Source of the DNA: Burkholderia sp. Bp8963
GTDB lineage: Bacteria > Pseudomonadota > Gammaproteobacteria > Burkholderiales > Burkholderiaceae
Reading direction: 5' to 3'
Assembly: GCF_003854275.1 (NCBI RefSeq)
Contig: NZ_QTQP01000001.1
Coordinates: 124,001-188,000 of the forward strand
DNA: 64,000 bases
Shown here: one piece after another, positions 43,778-52,500 of the stretch
How positions within the stretch are numbered: the stretch's first letter is position 1
Layout of the letters: the number at the start of each line of letters is the position of its first letter
Translations under genes and position numbers: made by a program
The notes under the pieces: generated by a model
Databases searched by the model: none
What the model was told of the DNA's origin: nothing
The model's input: only the letters and a program-made list of their open reading frames with translations

Positions 43778-44179
43778 ATGCGTGTCTTGACCGGTCTGCT
43801 GTGCGCGTTGGCACTGGCGGCGAACGCCCATGCGCAGGTGAACTGCGTGAATGCATCCGACCAGGCGGCGATGACGGCGTGCGCCGATCGCGCGTACCGG
43901 AAGTCCGATGCGGAGCTGAACCGCGCTTACCAGGCCGTGACCGCGCGTCTGCACGACAACGGTCCGCTGGCGGAGAAACTCGTCGCCGCGCAGCGTGCGT
44001 GGATCGCGTACCGCGATGCCGAGTGTGGTTTCTCGAGCGCGGGCGCGGCGGGCGGCAGCGTCTATCCGATGGTGGTCTCGACGTGCCTCGACGATCTGAC
44101 GAAAGTGCGCACCGAAACGCTGCAGGGCTATCTGTCGTGCGACGACGGCGATCTTGCCTGTCCGGTGCCGGCGAAATGA
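43778..44179 (+). CDS. LprI-like secreted protein (DUF1311)
   Basis: 133 residues. The signal peptide ends AHA-Q at about 20. The mature domain has the DUF1311/LprI pattern: CADRAYRKSDAELNRAYQAV, then AAQRAWIAYRDAECGF, and conserved cysteines at about 23, 35, 83 and 102. Some relatives inhibit lysozyme in the periplasm; others have unknown roles. Well-placed AAAAGGAG before ATG 43778. Stands alone. Confidence 0.87.
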   Translation: MRVLTGLLCALALAANAHAQVNCVNASDQAAMTACADRAYRKSDAELNRAYQAVTARLHDNGPLAEKLVAAQRAWIAYRDAECGFSSAGAAGGSVYPMVVSTCLDDLTKVRTETLQGYLSCDDGDLACPVPAK

Positions 44180-44251
44180 GTGGGTTGCGTGACGCGGCAG
44201 CGGTTGCCAGCGTCACGCCGGCTGCGATGCGCGGCCTGTCGTACGTCGCCG

Positions 44252-44899
44252 TTACACATCGTCCGTTTCGTCGAGCAGCTTGTGGCGCATCGCGTAGCGC
44301 ACGAGCGCGGCCTCGTGCGGCATCTGCATCTTCTCGAGGATCCGCGTCTTGTACGTGCTGACCGTCTTCGCGCTCACGCACAGCGCCTGCGCGATCTCCG
44401 TCAGCGTCTGCCCCGCGGCGATGCGCCGGAACACGTCGAATTCGCGGTCCGACAGCCGCTGGTGCGGCAGCGTTTCCGCCGGTTCGTTCAGGCTCTGCGC
44501 GAACTGTTCGGCCATCGCGAGGCTCACGTAGACGCCGCCCGACGCGACCTTCGTCACCGCGCCGACCAGCTCGGCGCTCGCGCTTTCCTTCGTCAGGTAG
44601 CCGGACGCGCCCGCGCGGAACGCGCGCACCGCGTACTGCTGTTCCGCATGCATCGTCAGCACCAGCACGCGCAGCGCGGGCTTCTCGTCCTTGATCTGCT
44701 TGATCAGCTCGACGCCGTTGCGGCCCGGCATCGACAGGTCGAGCACCAGCACCTGCGCGGGGGTCGAGCGCACGAGCGCGATCGTCGTCGGGCCGTCCCA
44801 GGCCTCGCCCGCGACCTCGAAGCCGCTGGCGTTCTGCAGAATGTGCCGCAACCCGTCGCGCACGAGCGTATGGTCGTCGGCGATGAGCACCTTGATCAT
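44252..44899 (-). CDS. NarL/FixJ-family response regulator
   Basis: 215 residues. The receiver has Asp8/Asp9 (IADDH), the phospho-acceptor in VLVLDLSMPG, Thr in LTMHA and Lys in LTKESA. The C-terminal LuxR-type helix-turn-helix (LSDREFDVFRRIAAGQTLTEIAQALCVSAKTVSTYKTRI) binds DNA. Its ATG overlaps the stop of the upstream sensor kinase (ATGA), so the two form a coupled two-component pair. Confidence 0.93.
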   Translation of the reverse strand: MIKVLIADDHTLVRDGLRHILQNASGFEVAGEAWDGPTTIALVRSTPAQVLVLDLSMPGRNGVELIKQIKDEKPALRVLVLTMHAEQQYAVRAFRAGASGYLTKESASAELVGAVTKVASGGVYVSLAMAEQFAQSLNEPAETLPHQRLSDREFDVFRRIAAGQTLTEIAQALCVSAKTVSTYKTRILEKMQMPHEAALVRYAMRHKLLDETDDV

Positions 44900-46998
44900 G
44901 TGTATGTGTTTTCCTGTTGGATCGTGTTCAGCGGGAGGGCGACGGTGAGCGAGAAGCCGCGCGCGAGCGCGGTGTCGATCGTCACGGTGCCGCCCAGCAT
45001 GTGCGCGCGTTCGCGGATGCCGATCAGCCCGAACGACTTGTCCTCGTGCGACGGGCCGCCGGGCGCCGAGCCGCGGCCGTTGTCCGCGAGGCGCAGCACG
45101 CAGAAGCCGCTCTCGACGTCGAGCGTCAGCGCGACCCGCGTCGCGTCCGCATGGCGCGCGACGTTGGTCAGCGCTTCCTGGACGATGCGGAACAGCGTCG
45201 TCGCGCCGGCGCTCGTGAACGTGAGGCCGCCCGTTTCGATGTGCCGCTCGACGTCGATGCCGTAGCGGTTCGTGAAATCGTTCGCGAGCCATTCGATCGC
45301 CGGCACGAGGCCGAGATCGTCGAGCATCACGGGCCGCAGGTCGGCCGCGATGCGCCGCACCGACGCGACCGTCGCGTCGATCAGCCGCCGCATGCCCTGC
45401 AGTTGCGTGAGCATGTCGCTGTCGGGCGCCGTGCCGTCGGCCGCGCGCAGGCGGTTTTCGACGACCGACAGGTCCATCTTCAGCGCGGTGAGCTGCTGGC
45501 CGAGATCATCGTGCAGTTCGCGCGCGATGCGGCTCTTTTCCTCCTCGCGCACGTTCTGCAGGTTCGCCGACAGCTCGCGCAGTTCCTCGCGCGACTGCTT
45601 GAGCGCGTTTTCCGCGCGCAGGCGTTCGGTGATGTCACGCAGCATCACCGTGTAGAGCTTGCCGGATGCATCGCGGATCTGCGAGATCGACGCCTCGATC
45701 GGGAACTCCTCGCCGTTGCCGCGCAGCCCGAACAGCACGCGCTGCCGGCCCATCTGCCGCTCCGACACGCCGGTCACGCCGAACTGGTCGACGTGCTTCG
45801 CATGCGCGGCACGGAACCGCTCGGGGATGAAGCGCGACAGCGGCGCGCCGATCGCTTCCATCGCGGATACGCCGAATACCTGCTCGGCCATCGGATTGAA
45901 GATCACGACCGTCTGCTGTTCGTCGATCGTGATGATGGCCTCCATCGACGAGCGGATGATGCCCATCATCCGTGCTTCATTGAGGATGCCGCGGCTGCGC
46001 GCGCCGAGGTCCGGCATCGCCGCGAGCCGGCCGCGCAGCAGCGCGTGAAGAAGCACCGCGAACACGAACGACGCGACAAGTCCGGCCGCGAGCACCGTGC
46101 CGGCCGCGCGCTGCGCGCCCGTCGTGCTCGGCCGGCCATCGGCCGAATACGCGAGCGTCAGCGTGCTGCCGCCAAAGTTCAGCAGGTCGGTCCGGCGCAT
46201 CAGGTCGGGCGACACGGACGCTTCGTCGCTGGTCGACTCCGCGCTGAAGATCGGCCGTGCGTCGTCGTTGGCGCTCACCCGCAGGTCGATCCCGCGCTCG
46301 GCGTCGAGCGCGCGTTCGATCAGACGCCGGGAATCCAGCGCGGCGAACACGACGCCGTCGATGCCGCTATCGTGCGCGGCGGCCGGCGCCGTCGCGTGCA
46401 GCGCGTCGCTGACCGGCAGAAACAGCGTCACCGCGCGCACGGCATCGTCGTCAGCCGGATGCACGCCGAGCGCGGCTTCGCCGGTGCGCACCGCGCGCCG
46501 CAGCGATGCGGCGTCGGGCGCGCCGAAACGGGCGACGGGCGAGGACGACGCGGGCGCGCTGAGCGCGGCGACGGCGAGCGGCCCGTCCGGCGTCGCGGCC
46601 GCGCCCGCGAGCGCCGCGCGCACGGCGGGCGACAGCGACGCATAACCGATCTGGCGGACGGGCGAATGGCCGTTGTCGAGGTCGAGCGTGTCGACGTACT
46701 GCCGCCATTGCCCGGACGTCATCTGCGGGGCGAGGCCGAGCGCGCCGCGCGCGCCTTCGAGCACGACGACGCCGGCCTGCAGCTCGTGGCGCAGCATCGC
46801 CGTCACGTGCGCGGTGCGACGTTCGAAGCGTGTCTGGACGGCGTTCTGCCATTGCTCGCGCACGAGCAGCGCGACGCCGAGCGACAGCGCGGCGCCGGCA
46901 GCAAGCGCAACGACGCCGGCCGCGAGCGGCTGGCGTAACATGGTCTGAAAGCGCGACGGCACGAAGGCGTCGCGCGTTGGGGTTCCGCTGGCGGTCAT
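44896..46998 (-). CDS. Sensor histidine kinase with CHASE and PAS domains
   Basis: 700 residues from ATG 46998 (a GTG at 47034 is possible). A membrane span at about 25-50 is followed by a CHASE-like periplasmic sensor and a second span near 310-330. A PAS domain (about 355-475) precedes the HisKA_3 dimerisation helix, whose histidine lies in ARELHDDLGQQLTALK, and an ATPase domain with FRIVQEALTNVARHA and DNGRG. It phosphorylates the overlapping NarL-type regulator. The PAS could sense redox or oxygen, fitting the nearby Anr-type genes; the ligand is unproven. Confidence 0.9.
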   Translation of the reverse strand: MTASGTPTRDAFVPSRFQTMLRQPLAAGVVALAAGAALSLGVALLVREQWQNAVQTRFERRTAHVTAMLRHELQAGVVVLEGARGALGLAPQMTSGQWRQYVDTLDLDNGHSPVRQIGYASLSPAVRAALAGAAATPDGPLAVAALSAPASSSPVARFGAPDAASLRRAVRTGEAALGVHPADDDAVRAVTLFLPVSDALHATAPAAAHDSGIDGVVFAALDSRRLIERALDAERGIDLRVSANDDARPIFSAESTSDEASVSPDLMRRTDLLNFGGSTLTLAYSADGRPSTTGAQRAAGTVLAAGLVASFVFAVLLHALLRGRLAAMPDLGARSRGILNEARMMGIIRSSMEAIITIDEQQTVVIFNPMAEQVFGVSAMEAIGAPLSRFIPERFRAAHAKHVDQFGVTGVSERQMGRQRVLFGLRGNGEEFPIEASISQIRDASGKLYTVMLRDITERLRAENALKQSREELRELSANLQNVREEEKSRIARELHDDLGQQLTALKMDLSVVENRLRAADGTAPDSDMLTQLQGMRRLIDATVASVRRIAADLRPVMLDDLGLVPAIEWLANDFTNRYGIDVERHIETGGLTFTSAGATTLFRIVQEALTNVARHADATRVALTLDVESGFCVLRLADNGRGSAPGGPSHEDKSFGLIGIRERAHMLGGTVTIDTALARGFSLTVALPLNTIQQENTYT

Positions 46999-47188
46999 CT
47001 GCAGGCCACTCTGTCTCGAGGCCGCCGTTGGCACGCGGGCGGCTCAGGAAAATCGGGCGCGACTTGCGCCCGACGCGTGGTGGTGTCTGTTTACAAGTCG
47101 AAATTGTGCGCGTGTTGCACCTTTCATGTAAATGGGGTCGGCTAAAAATGCAGCGAAGGGAGGCGGGGAGCCGCGGCGTCGACCGTGC

Positions 47189-47230
47189 TTGATGCGCGTC
47201 AACCGCTGCGCGGGCGTGTGGGGCCAGACT
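47189..47230 (+). promoter_or_regulatory. Anr/FNR-box promoter before the UspA gene
   Basis: TTGATGCGCGTCAA (47189-47202) is a good FNR-family site. At the class II distance lies only a weak -10 (CAGACT, 47225-47230). Starts about 140 bases before the UspA ATG, in a 337-base gap that shows nothing else. Confidence 0.65.
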
Positions 47231-47335
47231 GATCGGGAGACCGGCCGGGTACGTGCGTGAGCCAGCGACGGGTACGCATGGGCCGAAGGGCCGGCTGGCG
47301 GATAAGGACCGGATGTCCAGTGGGAGGTGCGGACC

Positions 47336-47821
47336 ATGTACAAGCGGATTTTCGTTGCGCTCGACGACAGCTCCAGTGCGCGTCTGGCGCTAGATGAGGC
47401 GATCCGGATCGCGGCGGCGTCAGGCGGCACGATCACGTGTGCGCATGTCGTCGAGCACAAGCAGCAGCTCGTCGATGTCGATGCAGGCTTCGCGGATACG
47501 CGGGATATCGAACCGTCGTCCGCGGATGCGGTGACGCACGCGCTCGACGATGCGAAGGCGGCGCTCGCCGCGCATCGCATCGAAGGGACGGTGCGTGCGC
47601 TCGACGCGTATGGCGAGGACATCGCGGCGGTGCTGATGCGCACCGCGGCCGAGGCCGGCGCGGACCTGATCGTGATGGGGACGAGCGGGCGGCACGGCTT
47701 GCGGCGGCTGCTGGTCGGCAGCGTCGCGGAATCGCTGCTGCGCGCGGCCGACCGGCCGGTGCTGATGGTGCGGCACAGCGAAAAAGCCGTGGCGCCGGCC
47801 GCTGCGGCGCCGGGCGCGTAG
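47336..47821 (+). CDS. Universal stress protein, UspA family
   Basis: 161 residues from ATG 47336 behind TGGGAGGT. The Usp fold opens YKRIFVALDDSSSARLALDEA and has the nucleotide-binding loop GTSGRHGLRRLLVGSVAE near 120-137 (G-2X-G-9X-GS), so it should bind ATP. Usps help survival during starvation and low oxygen. An FNR-type promoter precedes it. Confidence 0.93.
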   Translation: MYKRIFVALDDSSSARLALDEAIRIAAASGGTITCAHVVEHKQQLVDVDAGFADTRDIEPSSADAVTHALDDAKAALAAHRIEGTVRALDAYGEDIAAVLMRTAAEAGADLIVMGTSGRHGLRRLLVGSVAESLLRAADRPVLMVRHSEKAVAPAAAAPGA

Positions 47822-48046
47822 CGCCGGCAGCAGTACACGCGCCGCGCACGAGGTTCGCGGCGCCGGGATCGCTGCACCGGGTTCGCCGGTTCTCCGCCGG
47901 CGGGCCGGTGCGGGTTGCGCTCGTCGCATCCGGTTGCACTGCGCCGCGCACTTCTGGCAGCATCCGCCGGATAGCCCCGTTTTCCTCATCGCCGGGCGCG
48001 CAACGGGTCGACGCGCGTCGGGGCCGGCGTGCATGGAGCGCAGCAG

Positions 48047-49117
48047 ATGACAATATCGACAAAGGGACTGCGACTGGCCGAGGTCTGGTTTCAGCGCGCG
48101 CTGTGGATCATCGCGGTGGTGTTTGCCGGTTTCCTGATCGGGCTCGGCGGGCTGATCGTCGGCGATCTGCCGCGCGTCGAACAGACGCCGGACCGCGACA
48201 CGTTCATCGACCAGCAGGCGGCCGCGCCGTTGCGCGCGACCCTCGCGAAGCTGGCGGTCGAGCAGACCGCGAACCGCGATGCAACCGAGCAGGCAACGCT
48301 GTTGCTGACGGCCGCCGAGCAGGACACGCAGCAGGCGCGCGAAGCGTTCCGCGCGGTGATCGCGAGCCGCCACGCGACCGAGCGCGCCGAACAGGATCCG
48401 GCCGTGATCGCGCACGCGCATGCACTCGAGGCGGCGACGCAGCGCGAGCGCGACGCACAGGCGCGCATCGGCACGTTGAAGCAGGCCGCGCAGGCGCTCG
48501 ACCGTCAGCAGGGTGCGATGCGGCAGGCGCTTGGCGAACTCGAAGCGCAGGCGGACAGCCGGCTCGAAGCGGCGCAGCGCGAGCAGGAACTGCGCGTGTT
48601 CGGCATCCGGCTGCTGTTCACGGTGCCGCTGCTGCTGATCGCCGGCTGGTTGTTCGCGAAAAAGCGCGGCGGCCGCTACTGGCCGTTCGTGTGGGGTTTC
48701 ATCTTCTTCGCGCTGTTCGCGTTCTTCGTCGAGCTCGTGCCGTATCTGCCGAGCTACGGCGGCTACGTGCGCTACATCGTCGGCATCGTGCTGACGGTCG
48801 CGGTCGGGCAATACGCGATCCGTGCGCTGTCGCGCTATCTCGAGCAGAAGCGCCGCGAGGAACAGCAGCCGGACCTGTCGCGGCGCGAGGCGCTCGACTT
48901 CGTGACCGCGTATGCGCGGATCGCGAAGAAGGTGTGTCCCGGCTGCGAACGGCCGCTCGATACCGCCGACCCGAACGCGAATTTCTGCCCACACTGCGGG
49001 ATCTGCGTGTTCAACGCATGCACACGGTGCGATACGCGCAAGAATGCGTTCAGCCGCTTCTGCCCGGCGTGCGGCACGTCTGCCGACACAGCGGTGCCGC
49101 CGGCGCCGGCCGCTTGA
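48047..49117 (+). CDS. Membrane protein with coiled coil and C-terminal zinc ribbons
   Basis: 356 residues from ATG 48047 (GGAG at 48034). One span near 18-38 is followed by a long helical coiled-coil region (about 60-185) rich in Ala, Gln and Arg, then three further spans around 190-265. The C-terminus carries paired zinc knuckles: CPGCERP, CPHCGICVF, CTRCDTR and CPACG (about 300-346), which should hold two zinc ions on the cytoplasmic side. I know no function for this architecture. It lies between two stress-protein genes. Confidence 0.75.
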   Translation: MTISTKGLRLAEVWFQRALWIIAVVFAGFLIGLGGLIVGDLPRVEQTPDRDTFIDQQAAAPLRATLAKLAVEQTANRDATEQATLLLTAAEQDTQQAREAFRAVIASRHATERAEQDPAVIAHAHALEAATQRERDAQARIGTLKQAAQALDRQQGAMRQALGELEAQADSRLEAAQREQELRVFGIRLLFTVPLLLIAGWLFAKKRGGRYWPFVWGFIFFALFAFFVELVPYLPSYGGYVRYIVGIVLTVAVGQYAIRALSRYLEQKRREEQQPDLSRREALDFVTAYARIAKKVCPGCERPLDTADPNANFCPHCGICVFNACTRCDTRKNAFSRFCPACGTSADTAVPPAPAA

Positions 49118-49357
49118 CGGGGGGGAACCGAGGCGAACGGGAGCGGCGCCACTCGCGCAGCCCGCGAGCCTGCGGGAAAACGCCTTTGCGTGTCGCCGCG
49201 CGGCGCGCAGAGCACATGCCGTGCCGCGCGGCATTTATCAAACCCGTTTAGAATGCCGGTCATGCTGTCCCGCTGCGCAACTGTCGCGGCAAACGTTGCA
49301 GCGCCGGTCGACGGTGGCCCCGCCGGCATGGTCTGCCTGTCCTCCAGGAGCGCCGCC

Positions 49358-50383
49358 GTGTGGCATTTTCCCGTCGCGATACCCTCGTCGCTCGGCCCGT
49401 GGGCCGTGTTCGCGAGCGTGCTGATCACGCAGCTCGGCGTGCCCGTGCCGGCTGTGCCGATGCTGATTCTCGGCGGCACGATGGCGGCGATGGGGCAGGC
49501 ATCCTATGCGAGCATGTTCGCGGCGGCCGTCGGCGCGACGATGATCGCCGATTCGCTGTGGTTCTTCATGGGCCGCACGCGCGGCCGCCGGCTGATCAAT
49601 GCGCTCGTGCGCTTCTCGCTGTCGCTCGATACGACGCTGCGCTTCGCGCGTAATGTGTTCGAAAGACATGGCGCACCGCTCCTCGTGCTCGCGAAATTCC
49701 TGCCCGGGCTCGGCCTCGTGTCGGCGCCGCTGCTCGGCACGACCGCGATCGGCGTCGGCGTGTTCCTGCTGTGGGACCTGGCCGGCGCGTCGCTGTGGGC
49801 CGCGTTCTGGCTCGTCGGCGGCGCGGCGATTCACGACCAGATCGTCCAGCTCGTGCTGTGGGTGCGCGCGAGCGGCGGCACGATTCTCGACGCGTTCCTC
49901 GCGATCTTCATCACGTTCCTGCTGTATCGCTGGGTGCGCCGCATCCAGTTCCGCCGCTGGCTCGCGCAGGTGCGCATCTCGCCGCCGCAGCTCGTCGAGA
50001 TGATGACGTCCGACGAGCCGCCGCTGATCTTCGACGCACGGCCGCGCGCGATACGCGAGCGCGAGCCGTACCGGATCGCCGGCGCGGTGCCGGTCGATCT
50101 CGATTCGCCGGACCTGCTCGATCCGGAAGTGATGAAGCGGCCGATCGTCGTCTACTGCGTATGCCCGAACGAGGCAACCGCGAAGCGCATCGTCGCGAAG
50201 CTGCAGCGCAAGAAGATGATCCACAACATCAAGGCGCTCAAGGGCGGCCTCGACGCATGGGAGAAGCACGGCTATCCCGTCGAGCCGATTCCGGCCGACC
50301 TGGACACGTCGCGCTATTTCGTGCGGCCCGAGCACGCCGCTGCAGAAGGCGAATATACGGTGCGCGCGACGCTGTCGAAGTAA
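49358..50383 (+). CDS. DedA-family membrane protein fused to rhodanese domain
   Basis: 341 residues with GTG 49358 preceded by CCAGGAG; upstream in-frame ATGs lack a site. Residues 1-200 form a DedA/SNARE-associated fold with five to six spans and RHGAPLLVLAKFLPGLGLVSAPLLGT. Residues 225-325 are a rhodanese domain with EPPLIFDARPRAIRE and active-site Cys in VVYCVCPNEATAKR. DedA proteins act in lipid flipping and membrane homeostasis; rhodanese transfers or senses sulfur. The fusion suggests sulfur- or redox-linked membrane control. Confidence 0.87.
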   Translation: MWHFPVAIPSSLGPWAVFASVLITQLGVPVPAVPMLILGGTMAAMGQASYASMFAAAVGATMIADSLWFFMGRTRGRRLINALVRFSLSLDTTLRFARNVFERHGAPLLVLAKFLPGLGLVSAPLLGTTAIGVGVFLLWDLAGASLWAAFWLVGGAAIHDQIVQLVLWVRASGGTILDAFLAIFITFLLYRWVRRIQFRRWLAQVRISPPQLVEMMTSDEPPLIFDARPRAIREREPYRIAGAVPVDLDSPDLLDPEVMKRPIVVYCVCPNEATAKRIVAKLQRKKMIHNIKALKGGLDAWEKHGYPVEPIPADLDTSRYFVRPEHAAAEGEYTVRATLSK

Positions 50384-50427
50384 ATGGCCGCGCGGCCGCT
50401 GCACCATTTCCTTATTTGAATCGCCAG

Positions 50428-50731
50428 CCGGATATTCCGGATTTACTTTTTTTGCCACAGCGGACTGGCGCGAATCATCTAATCGTTCTTATAATCGCGC
50501 CTGCAAATTGCATGCGCTTGTTCGCGCACATATGTGGCGCGGCAAGCCGTGCCGAATTCGATTGAATTCCCGTCGAACGCAGCGGGGCGCACAGCCGCGC
50601 CGCGCCTGCCGCACGGGGATATTTCATGCAGGCCCGATCCGTTTTCCGGATTGTTCCGGAAAATCCGGATAATTCGCAGCGATTCCCATCGGACTGACAC
50701 AAAATCCGTTTCATTTCCAATCCGGAAATGA
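50428..50731. promoter_or_regulatory. CCGGA-repeat region upstream of the amino acid permease
   Basis: This A/T-richer stretch in the 452-base gap holds three CCGG-centred dyads: ccgg-N5-ccgg at 50428-50440, ttttccgga-N4-tccggaaaa at 50642-50663, and tcatttcc-N5-ggaaatga at 50711-50731. A perfect TATAAT sits at 50490-50495 with a weak -35. It may be a cluster of operators for the permease at 50836. Confidence 0.5.
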
Positions 50732-50835
50732 GCGGCGGGGATTATTTCGGATTCGGCGGACGGAATCGGCACAGGCGAGCCGCGCGCTGACATCGACACA
50801 ATGACGGCGGCCTTCTCGGTCGCCAGGAGACGCAT

Positions 50836-52218
50836 GTGAAAAAAGAAGAAGACCAGCTGCACCGCGGGCTGGAAGAGCGGCACATCAACCTGATGGCGCT
50901 CGGCGCGACGATCGGCGTGGGCCTGTTCCTCGGCTCGGCGAGCGCGATCCGCACGGCCGGCCCCGCGATCCTGCTGACCTATCTGCTGGGCGGCATCGTG
51001 ATTTTCCTGATCATGCGCGCGCTCGGCGAGATGGCGATCGCCAACCCGGTCGCGGGCGCGTTCAGCCGCTATGCGCGCGACTACCTCGGCCCGCTCGCGG
51101 GTTACCTCACCGGCTGGACCTACTGGTTCGTGTGGATCGTCACCTGCATGGCGGAGATCACCGCGGTCGGCGTCTACATGCACATGTGGTTCCCGGGCGT
51201 GCCGAACTGGGTCTGGGCGCTGGCCGCACTCACCGCGATGGGGGCCGTGAACTTCATCGCGGTCAAGCTGTACGGCGAGTTCGAGTTCTGGTTCGCGCTG
51301 ATCAAGATCGTCACGATCGTGCTGATGATCGTCGGCGGCGGCCTGATGATCGCGTTCGGCCTCGGCAACGGCGGCGTCGCGACGGGCATCTCGAACCTGT
51401 GGTCGCACGGCGGCTTCATGCCGAACGGCTTCGCCGGCGTGATCGGTGCGCTGCCGATCGTGATGTTCGCGTACCTCGGCGTCGAGATGCTCGGCCTGAC
51501 GGCGGGCGAGGCACGCAATCCCGAGAAGTCGCTGACGAAGGCCGTGAACTCGGTGTTCTGGCGTGTGCTGATCTTCTATATTGGCGCGCTGTTCGTCGTG
51601 ATGTCGCTGTACCCGTGGGACCAGATCGGCACCCAGGGCAGTCCGTTCGTGATGACGTTCTCGCGGCTCGGCATCCCGGCCGCCGCCGGCATCATCAACT
51701 TCGTCGTGCTGACGGCCGCGCTGTCGTCGTGCAACAGCGGCCTGTTCAGCACCGCGCGGATGCTCTACAACCTCGCGCAGCAGGGCCAGGCGCCGCGCAC
51801 GCTCGGCCGCGTGAATCGCAGCGGCGTGCCCGTGTATGGCGTGCTCGTGTCGGTCGCGCTGCTGCTGATCGGCGTGCTGCTCAACTATCTCGCGCCGCAG
51901 CACGTGTTCACGTGGCTCACGTCGGTGTCGACGTTCGGCGCGATCTGGACGTGGTGCGTGATCCTGATCGCACAGCAGCGCTTCCGCCGCACGGTGTCGG
52001 CCGACCAGGTCGCACGCCTGCCGATCCGCGTGCCGTTCTATCCGTTCGGCTCGTACTTCGCGCTCGCGTTTCTCGCGTTCGTCGTCGTGCTGATGGCGTT
52101 CACGCCCGATACGCGCGTCGCGCTCGTGATCGGGCCGGTGTGGGTCGTGCTGCTCGGCTTCGCGTACCTGCTGTTCTACGCGAACCGTCCGGTGGCGTCG
52201 GTTTCGACGAAGTCCTGA
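50836..52218 (+). CDS. Amino acid permease, AAT family (ProY-like)
   Basis: 460 residues with GTG start behind AGGAG. Twelve membrane spans; the opening LHRGLEERHINLMALGATIGVGLFLG and the loop GLTAGEARNPEKSLTKAVNSV are close to ProY and relatives. It imports a neutral amino acid or proline by proton symport. The preceding CCGGA-repeat gap probably controls it. Confidence 0.9.
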   Translation: MKKEEDQLHRGLEERHINLMALGATIGVGLFLGSASAIRTAGPAILLTYLLGGIVIFLIMRALGEMAIANPVAGAFSRYARDYLGPLAGYLTGWTYWFVWIVTCMAEITAVGVYMHMWFPGVPNWVWALAALTAMGAVNFIAVKLYGEFEFWFALIKIVTIVLMIVGGGLMIAFGLGNGGVATGISNLWSHGGFMPNGFAGVIGALPIVMFAYLGVEMLGLTAGEARNPEKSLTKAVNSVFWRVLIFYIGALFVVMSLYPWDQIGTQGSPFVMTFSRLGIPAAAGIINFVVLTAALSSCNSGLFSTARMLYNLAQQGQAPRTLGRVNRSGVPVYGVLVSVALLLIGVLLNYLAPQHVFTWLTSVSTFGAIWTWCVILIAQQRFRRTVSADQVARLPIRVPFYPFGSYFALAFLAFVVVLMAFTPDTRVALVIGPVWVVLLGFAYLLFYANRPVASVSTKS

Positions 52219-52312
52219 GCATCCGTTGCCGTGCGCGGCCGTCGTTCGCGGCCGCGCACGGCCGGCACGCGCCTCGACGCACGGCTCGGCCCACGTCAGG
52301 CGGTCGTGCCGC

Positions 52313-52353
52313 TTGATCTCGATCATGCGCGTCCGGGCCGGACGATCTATGCT
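52313..52353 (+). promoter_or_regulatory. Anr/FNR-box promoter before the tandem Usp gene
   Basis: TTGATCTCGATCAT (52313-52326) matches the FNR site except for the last base. TATGCT (52348-52353) lies exactly 35 bases after the box start, as at 29912, and in the same TCTATGCT context. Ends about 150 bases before the Usp gene at 52501. Confidence 0.75.
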
Positions 52354-52500
52354 GACGGCAACGCTTGTCCGCGCTTCGCGCGGCCGCTGCCGATGCCCGC
52401 GACCGCGACCGCGCGCGGCGGCATGACCCGCCGCGCCGCTGCCGTGCGAAGCCCCGGCGTCGTCCCGGTGGGACGACGCGCCAGAACGGAGGCCGTCGCC

